Source of the DNA: Xenorhabdus stockiae
GTDB taxonomy: Bacteria; Pseudomonadota; Gammaproteobacteria; Enterobacterales; Enterobacteriaceae
DNA length: 64,000 nucleotides
Assembly (NCBI RefSeq): GCF_002632825.1
Contig: NZ_NJAJ01000003.1
Location: 119,855 to 183,854 of the forward strand
Direction of reading: 5' to 3'
Part shown: positions 59,503 to 64,000 of the stretch, piece by piece
Numbering within the stretch: position 1 is the stretch's first letter
How the letters are laid out: the number at the start of each line of letters is the position of its first letter
The notes under the pieces: model-generated
Databases searched by the model: none
Told to the model about the DNA's origin: nothing
The model's input: only the letters and a program-made list of their open reading frames with translations
Position numbers and translations under genes: made by a program

Positions 59503-60373
59503 CATTGCAAGAATGGCTGATTACCGTCAGCCAATAACACAAGTGAAAGAGGAAAGTGTGAATGGTGATATCGAGTTCATTAAAATGCCTCGTAGTCCAA
59601 AATTAGTTTTAATGGCGCACAGCAACAAGGAGATAACCTATCGGCAGTACAGGATCATTGATGCCATTATTGAAAAAACGTTCGGCTGGCATAAGCGGTT
59701 TGATAGAGCAACTAACACTCAGATAGCAGAAATGATTAACCTACACCACACTCATGTGAGCACCGAAATTAAGGAGTTAACACAAAGAAAAATACTTATT
59801 AAACAAGGAAGTATGATAGGGCTAAATTTGGAAATTTCTGAGTGGATTTTAGATGTTAGCCAAAATAGCAAACCTTTAGCCAAATCAGCTAATAAAAGTT
59901 TAGCTAAAACAGCTAAAAAAAATAAGCCAAATCAGCTAAACACAAAAGATACTATTAAAGAAAAGAAAGATAATAAAAACATATTGTCCGAACAAGTTCA
60001 GACTGAATGTGAAAAAACCTCTCTTGAGCCAGCAAAACAAGATCAGGTTCAATCAGTATTCGAAAATATCTTTTGGCTTGCCGGGATGAAAAAAATTGGC
60101 AAACCCAAGGCACTCTCCGCTTTCAAATCTCAGTTCAAAGCGTGGCGGAAAGAAACCGGAGGAACGCCGGAGCAGTTTGCGACGTTTTTGGTTGAGGACA
60201 TTCGGTCACGTTTGCAGGCAAAGATATTCGGATTTGAAAATCTCCACCCGACCACCTACCTGAACCAGAAACGCTGGACAGATGAAAAGCCCGCGATAAG
60301 CACGCCAGCTAAACCCACTTCGGGACAGTCCGGGATTACCATCAGTAAATCCGGGTTGGTCTTTCTGGATTAG
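59495..60373 (+). CDS. O-like replication initiator
   Basis: The N-terminal domain (about 15-125) is the phage replication protein O type: EITYRQYRIIDAIIEKTFGW, then MINLHHTHVSTEIKELTQRKIL (winged helix). A Lys/Ser-rich linker containing the origin follows, then a C-terminal helical domain (FENIFWLAGMKKIGKPKALSAF). I use ATG 59495 with GGAG nine bases upstream; starts at 59480 and 59486 are possible. 292 residues. Confidence 0.85.
   Translation: MSNIARMADYRQPITQVKEESVNGDIEFIKMPRSPKLVLMAHSNKEITYRQYRIIDAIIEKTFGWHKRFDRATNTQIAEMINLHHTHVSTEIKELTQRKILIKQGSMIGLNLEISEWILDVSQNSKPLAKSANKSLAKTAKKNKPNQLNTKDTIKEKKDNKNILSEQVQTECEKTSLEPAKQDQVQSVFENIFWLAGMKKIGKPKALSAFKSQFKAWRKETGGTPEQFATFLVEDIRSRLQAKIFGFENLHPTTYLNQKRWTDEKPAISTPAKPTSGQSGITISKSGLVFLD
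59856..59990. other. Phage replication origin: four iterons plus A+T-rich stretch
   Basis: Four 17-bp iterons start at 59856, 59876, 59899 and 59923, with consensus TTAGCCAAATCAGCTAA (itself a near-palindrome) and start-to-start spacing of 20, 23 and 24 bp. A purine-rich, A+T-rich segment follows (about 59941-59990). This is the layout of lambda ori inside gene O. Confidence 0.85.
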
Positions 60374-60400
60374 CGGCGAAATACCAAATCACATCGTCCA

Positions 60401-60580
60401 TGAATTTATGATGCCGTTATTTCTCCGTGAAATTAACGCAGAGAGTATTAAATGGCATAAGTCATAACATTGGGTGTCTTGAAGTTAAAACCTCTCAAAA
60501 TTGATTACAGAGGGTTTTATGTCCATGTTTAAATAATATCCATGCTAATTTATCAGGCATGAAAAATAGTGGGTAATATG
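60401..60580 (+). repeat. Long direct repeat, copy 1
   Basis: This 180-bp intergenic block is repeated with divergence at 62704-62885. The best-kept core is ATAAGTCATAACATTGGGT (60457-60475, identical in both), followed by TTGAAGTTAAAAC and, near the end, CAGGCATGAAA. It contains a hairpin AAAACCTCT / AGAGGGTTTT (60487-60518). It ends at the start of the primase-helicase gene. Confidence 0.8.
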
Positions 60581-62467
60581 ATGACTGTTACAGAACTTTC
60601 AGACCGTCTTTGGTCTGAGGTGGAGAGAGTGGCGAAGTACTTGTTACCAAACGGCAAGCGAGAGAGTCACGAATGGGTGACTGGTTCAGTGAACGGCGAG
60701 ACGGGGAAGAGCCTGAAAGTGAATCTTACCGGGAAGAAAGTCTGGTCAGATTTTGCTGAGGGAACCGGTGGGGATTTACTGGATTTATGGATTCAGGTGA
60801 GAGACTGCAGTCTGCATCAGGCGATGACCGAAGCGAAGCAATTTCTTGGTATTAGCGATGATGATCATCACTTCGAAGCAAAGCGGCAGAAGAAATTCAG
60901 CCGACCCAAAAGCGAATCGCTGAAAAAAAATATCCGCAAAACTGAAAACTGTTATACCTACCTTGCGAGCCGGGGGATTAGCCGGGAAACCGCCGAAGCA
61001 TTCAAAGTTTGTGATGCGGTGATCTGGTCGCACGATGAAAATCGGGAGTTACCTGCTATCGCCTTTCCCTACAAGCGAGATGGTGAGTTATTGCAGGTTA
61101 AGCGGATCAGCACTGAGCGGCCCAATGGCAAGAAAGCCATTTCCGTTGAGGCAGACTGTGAGCCTTGCTTGTTCGGTTGGGATACCGTGCCGAAAAACGT
61201 CAGAGTGGTGATTCTCTGTGAAGGTGAAATTGACAGCATGAGCTATCACCAATACGGATTACCCGCGCTTTCCGTCCCGTTCGGGGGCGGCAAAGGAGCA
61301 AAACAGCAATGGATTGAATTTGAATATCATAACCTAGACCGCTTCGAAGAAATCTGGCTATCGATGGATAACGACGAAGTGGGCCATGAGGCGGCAAAAG
61401 AAATTGCGAACCGCCTTGGTGAACATCGATGCAGACTGGTCAAGCTTCCGCACAAAGATATCAACGAGTGTCTGCAGGCGGGTATGACTCAGGATGAAAT
61501 TGTCCGCTGTCTTGAAACTGCCGCCTTTTTCGATCCCGAGGAACTTTGCAGTGCCAGAGAATACTATCAGGACACCATTCAGGCATTTTACGGCAAGGAG
61601 CAATACCTGTTCGGCAGCCCGTGGGAGACTTTGAATCACAATTTCAAATTCAGGGAGGCGGAGTTAACCATACTCAACGGGGTTAACGGTCACGGGAAAA
61701 GTGAAATACTGGGCCATGTTCTTTGTGAAGCCATGAGGCAAGGTTCAAGGGCGTGTGTGGCCTCGTTTGAGTTAAAGCCTTCCGTATTTCTCAAGAGGCT
61801 GACCCGGCAGGCAACATGTAGCACGTTGCCACCAATGATTGAGATTGAGTCTGCATTTAATTTTTATGATGACCGCTTATGGCTATTCGGACTGACAGGC
61901 ACCGCAAAAGCTGATCGCCTGTTAGATATTTTCCGCTATGCCAACAAACGTTATGGCATAAACCTGTTTATCATCGACAGCCTGATGAAGTGCGGAATTG
62001 CCGATGATGATTATAACGGGCAGAAGGATTTTCTTGATGCAGTCTGTGACTTCAAGAATAAAACTAACAGCCATGTCATCCTCGTCACTCACAGCAGGAA
62101 GTCTGATAGCGAAGATAAGCCCACTGGGAAAATGGATGTCAAAGGCTCAGGTTCTATCACAGACCTGACTGATAACCTGTTTATCATCTGGCGAAACAAA
62201 CGTCGGGAGAGGGCGTTGCAAAAGCTACAGGCAGGACAACAACTCAGTGATGAAGAACAGCGCCATACCAACGAGCCTGCGTCTATTCTCTGCTTGGAAA
62301 AGCAACGGAACGGGGAAGGATGGGAGGGTAAAATCCCGTTATATCTTGAAGAGCAATCCCACCAATTTCTCATCATGGAAGGCGCTACACCTTACAACTA
62401 TATCGCAAACATGCCTAACGCCGACTACGACGATGCTTGGCGTGAAGCGAATGTAACTGAATATTAA
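60578..62467 (+). CDS. Phage primase-helicase (Toprim plus RecA-like)
   Basis: The 629 residues combine a primase-type N-terminus (WSDFAEGTGGDLLDLW), Toprim domain (LCEGEIDSMSYHQ near 215, LSMDNDEVGHEAAKEI near 260) and a DnaB/gp4-like helicase: Walker A NGVNGHGKSE (about 370-379), Walker B NLFIIDSLMK (about 468) and THSRKSD. It takes the place of lambda P. ATG 60578 or 60581 is the start; a GTG at 60569 is also in frame. Confidence 0.9.
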   Translation: MMTVTELSDRLWSEVERVAKYLLPNGKRESHEWVTGSVNGETGKSLKVNLTGKKVWSDFAEGTGGDLLDLWIQVRDCSLHQAMTEAKQFLGISDDDHHFEAKRQKKFSRPKSESLKKNIRKTENCYTYLASRGISRETAEAFKVCDAVIWSHDENRELPAIAFPYKRDGELLQVKRISTERPNGKKAISVEADCEPCLFGWDTVPKNVRVVILCEGEIDSMSYHQYGLPALSVPFGGGKGAKQQWIEFEYHNLDRFEEIWLSMDNDEVGHEAAKEIANRLGEHRCRLVKLPHKDINECLQAGMTQDEIVRCLETAAFFDPEELCSAREYYQDTIQAFYGKEQYLFGSPWETLNHNFKFREAELTILNGVNGHGKSEILGHVLCEAMRQGSRACVASFELKPSVFLKRLTRQATCSTLPPMIEIESAFNFYDDRLWLFGLTGTAKADRLLDIFRYANKRYGINLFIIDSLMKCGIADDDYNGQKDFLDAVCDFKNKTNSHVILVTHSRKSDSEDKPTGKMDVKGSGSITDLTDNLFIIWRNKRRERALQKLQAGQQLSDEEQRHTNEPASILCLEKQRNGEGWEGKIPLYLEEQSHQFLIMEGATPYNYIANMPNADYDDAWREANVTEY

Positions 62468-62487
62468 CACCACCAGAAGAACTTTAG

Positions 62488-62685
62488 ATGACACCGCAAG
62501 AAACACCAGACGCCAAACAACTCATCGAACGTACCAACCATACATTCCTGAAAATTATCTCGCAAATTTGTCTGATCATGACATTGGATGAATCGGACGA
62601 ATCTGACCGGCTGGAGGCATTGCGTCTGGCGAAACATCAGAATGCTGAAATCGAAAAATGGTTATTGGAAGAAAATGCAGGATGA
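62488..62685 (+). CDS. Small phage protein, unknown
   Basis: A 65-residue, mostly helical acidic protein (MTPQETPDAKQLIERTNHTF) 20 bases after the primase-helicase gene, ending KWLLEENAG. It belongs to the same cassette between the two long repeats. No domain recognised. Confidence 0.6.
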   Translation: MTPQETPDAKQLIERTNHTFLKIISQICLIMTLDESDESDRLEALRLAKHQNAEIEKWLLEENAG

Positions 62686-62703
62686 AAATCAAAATAATCT
62701 CAT

Positions 62704-62885
62704 TGAATTGATTAATACCGTTATTTCGTTGTGAGATTAATATAGGGAGGATTAAATACGATAAGTCATAACATTGGGTTAGTTGAAGTTAAAACTCATT
62801 AGAGTTAATTACAGGCTGCTTTATGGGTATGGTTGAACAATGGTCAGATTAATGTATTCAGGCATGAAATTAGAGGGGAAATATG
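62704..62885 (+). repeat. Long direct repeat, copy 2
   Basis: Second copy of the 60401-60580 block, with the identical core at 62761-62779. It ends at the start of the 76-residue gene. The hairpin of copy 1 is not conserved, but the overall alignment runs the full length. Confidence 0.8.
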
Positions 62886-63113
62886 GTGGCCAGAAATACA
62901 GTTGAACGATTAAGCAATTCAGCAGGCCATGATTATCAGTGGTCAGATATGTGTCGGGTTCATCTCTGTAAACTGTGTGGCACAGCAGAACACCGTAGCG
63001 GTTGGTACTGGTGGGCTGGTTACAAATCGAGAATTGAGCCGCCATGTGAACGGCGATGCTCTAAGGATGAACTACTGAAATGGCAAGAAGAGGCTATTTT
63101 CGAAGGAATATAA
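62883..63113 (+). CDS. Small Cys-rich phage protein
   Basis: A 76-residue protein with CRVHLCKLCG and CERRC, a likely zinc-binding arrangement, and a Trp-rich centre (SGWYWWAGYKS). GAGGGGAAAT precedes ATG 62883. Such small zinc proteins are common in the nin region; function unknown. Confidence 0.65.
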   Translation: MVARNTVERLSNSAGHDYQWSDMCRVHLCKLCGTAEHRSGWYWWAGYKSRIEPPCERRCSKDELLKWQEEAIFEGI

Positions 63114-63123
63114 CGGAGATTAG

Positions 63124-63567
63124 ATGGATAAGCAGATCTTTCTGCTACGAAATGCGCACATACTCAAAAATCTGATAGTCACACTCGATAACTTACCTCT
63201 CAACGACGAATTCCCCATTCAAATCACTATCTCAGATTCAAATCGAACACTACCGCAGAACGACAAGTTCCATGCGTTGTGTGGTGACGTTTCGAAACAG
63301 GGGATTGAGTGGGCGGGCAATACGTGGAAGACACCGGAATGGAAATGCATTTTTGTTTCTGGTCACGCTAAAGCGACAGGAAAAGAAGGGCAGATTATCT
63401 CAGGGCTGGAAGGTGAGCTGGTGCCACTGGCAAGAGAAAGCACCGCCAGAATGAGTGTAAGACGCATGAGCAGTTTAATTGAATATTCACAGGCATGGGC
63501 TGTATGTCAGGGCGTAAAACTCACAGAGACACGCTACGCGCTGAATTATTACGGCCACAGGATTTAA
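63124..63567 (+). CDS. ninB: NinB-type recombination protein
   Basis: The 147 residues match the lambda NinB (Orf) family: TLPQNDKFHALCGDVSKQ and WKCIFVSGHAKATG, then SLIEYSQAWAVCQGVKL. Orf proteins bind SSB and single-stranded DNA and replace RecFOR functions. Ten bases after the small Cys-rich gene. Confidence 0.88.
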   Translation: MDKQIFLLRNAHILKNLIVTLDNLPLNDEFPIQITISDSNRTLPQNDKFHALCGDVSKQGIEWAGNTWKTPEWKCIFVSGHAKATGKEGQIISGLEGELVPLARESTARMSVRRMSSLIEYSQAWAVCQGVKLTETRYALNYYGHRI

Positions 63568-63588
63568 ATCAAATGACAAGGGAATAAG

Positions 63589-63873
63589 ATGGCAAATTTG
63601 CGGAAAGAAGCGCGAGGTCGGGAATGTCAGGTCAGACTTCCGGGTATTTGTAATGGCAACAACGAGACAGTGGTTCTGGCTCATTACCGAATGGCGGGTA
63701 TTAGTGGCATGGGAATGAAGCCGCATGATCTATTTGGCGCATGGGCCTGCTCTGCCTGTCACGATGAAATAGACCGCCGAACGACACTGACCGATATCGA
63801 TTATGCACATTTCGCTCATCTGGAAGGGATGATCAGAACACAATCCATATTGTTATCGGAGGGCAAGATTTGA
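63589..63873 (+). CDS. ybcO: YbcO family (DUF1364) nuclease-like protein
   Basis: The 94 residues begin MANLRKEARGRECQVRLPG and contain the metal-binding GAWACSACHDEIDRRT (CxxC then His), as in DLP12 YbcO. The family has an HNH-like fold. It lies between NinB and RusA-like genes as in DLP12. Confidence 0.87.
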   Translation: MANLRKEARGRECQVRLPGICNGNNETVVLAHYRMAGISGMGMKPHDLFGAWACSACHDEIDRRTTLTDIDYAHFAHLEGMIRTQSILLSEGKI

Positions 63874-63874
63874 C

Positions 63875-64000
63875 GTGAAAATCTATGACATCCTGCCTGT
63901 GCCCAAACCACGGATGACACAGGCAGACAGATGGCGAAAACGAAAGCCGGTATTAAATTACTACGCATTTAAGGACGAAATCAGGCTCAACAACATTACT
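63875..64000 (+). CDS. RusA-like Holliday junction resolvase (truncated by window)
   Basis: GTG 63875 opens a frame to the window end (42 codons): VKIYDILPVPKPRMTQADRW, then VLNYYAFKDEIRL. The PVPKPRMTQxDxW start is typical of RusA-family phage resolvases. GGAGG lies upstream, one base separates it from ybcO. The catalytic Asp residues lie beyond the edge. Confidence 0.7.
   Translation, partial: MKIYDILPVPKPRMTQADRWRKRKPVLNYYAFKDEIRLNNIT

Larger units (their letters stand above)
48156..64000. mobile_element. Lambdoid prophage in argU (left part, continues past the window)
   Basis: The order is int-xis, leftward early genes, N-like gene, immunity region, cro-nutR-cII-O-P-like genes, then NinB/YbcO/RusA. 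This is the lambda map in the standard orientation. The left junction is the argU 3' end. No structural genes or attR are seen, so the right boundary lies outside the window. All recognised genes look intact. Confidence 0.93.

Noticed and set aside
59856..59939. CRISPR-like repeats
   Set aside because: Spacers between repeats are only 3-7 bases and the array is inside a coding gene; iterons explain it.

Overview
The window is a stretch of enterobacterial chromosome whose gene order closely follows the acrR to argU interval of Escherichia coli K-12. The A+T-rich accessory DNA, the ERIC-like palindromes and several small secreted proteins point to an insect-associated member of the Morganellaceae. 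Xenorhabdus is my best guess and Photorhabdus the alternative; this is inference from gene content and style, not a database match.

Bases 1-17990 hold the conserved block acrR, mscK, rsmS (ybaM), priC, apt, dnaX-ybaB-recR, htpG, adk, hemH, wzz, gsk and ybaL. It differs from K-12 by lacking ybaN and by carrying a Wzz-family gene where K-12 has aes. Readable control sites include an AcrR operator, a sigma-32 promoter for htpG and the dnaX programmed -1 frameshift cassette. Bases 18200-35900 continue with fsr, ushA, a small GNAT-type toxin-antitoxin locus, ybaK, ybaP, copA/cueR with a CueR box, a patatin-like phospholipase, ybbJ-qmcA, cnoX, ybbO, tesA and ybbA-ybbP. The K-12 fetAB pair is absent.

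Bases 36000-41500 are an A+T-rich accessory islet: an MFS carrier, three signal-peptide proteins (one a trypsin-like protease) and a divergent riboflavin-synthase-like protein. Bases 41585-48155 return to the core with purEK (and a PurR box), lpxH, ppiB, cysS, ybcJ-folD and the tRNA-Arg(UCU) gene argU.

From argU to the right edge lies the left part of a lambdoid prophage, in the same tRNA that holds DLP12 in K-12. Integrase and an overlapping excisionase-like gene are followed by a leftward early operon (Dam-like methylase, SSB, Erf, ExoX-like nuclease, many small genes, an ImmA-type protease pair). The first gene of that operon encodes an 84-residue basic protein that I read as an N-like antiterminator. 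Then come the immunity region (LexA-like repressor and Cro, with 17-bp operators on both early promoters) and the rightward operon: CII, an O-like protein with four internal iterons, a primase-helicase, NinB, YbcO and a truncated RusA-like gene. Both early transcripts carry a boxA identical at its core to the host rRNA boxA, each followed by hairpins. Together with the N-like protein this forms a complete candidate N/nut antitermination circuit, the most coherent unusual system in the window.
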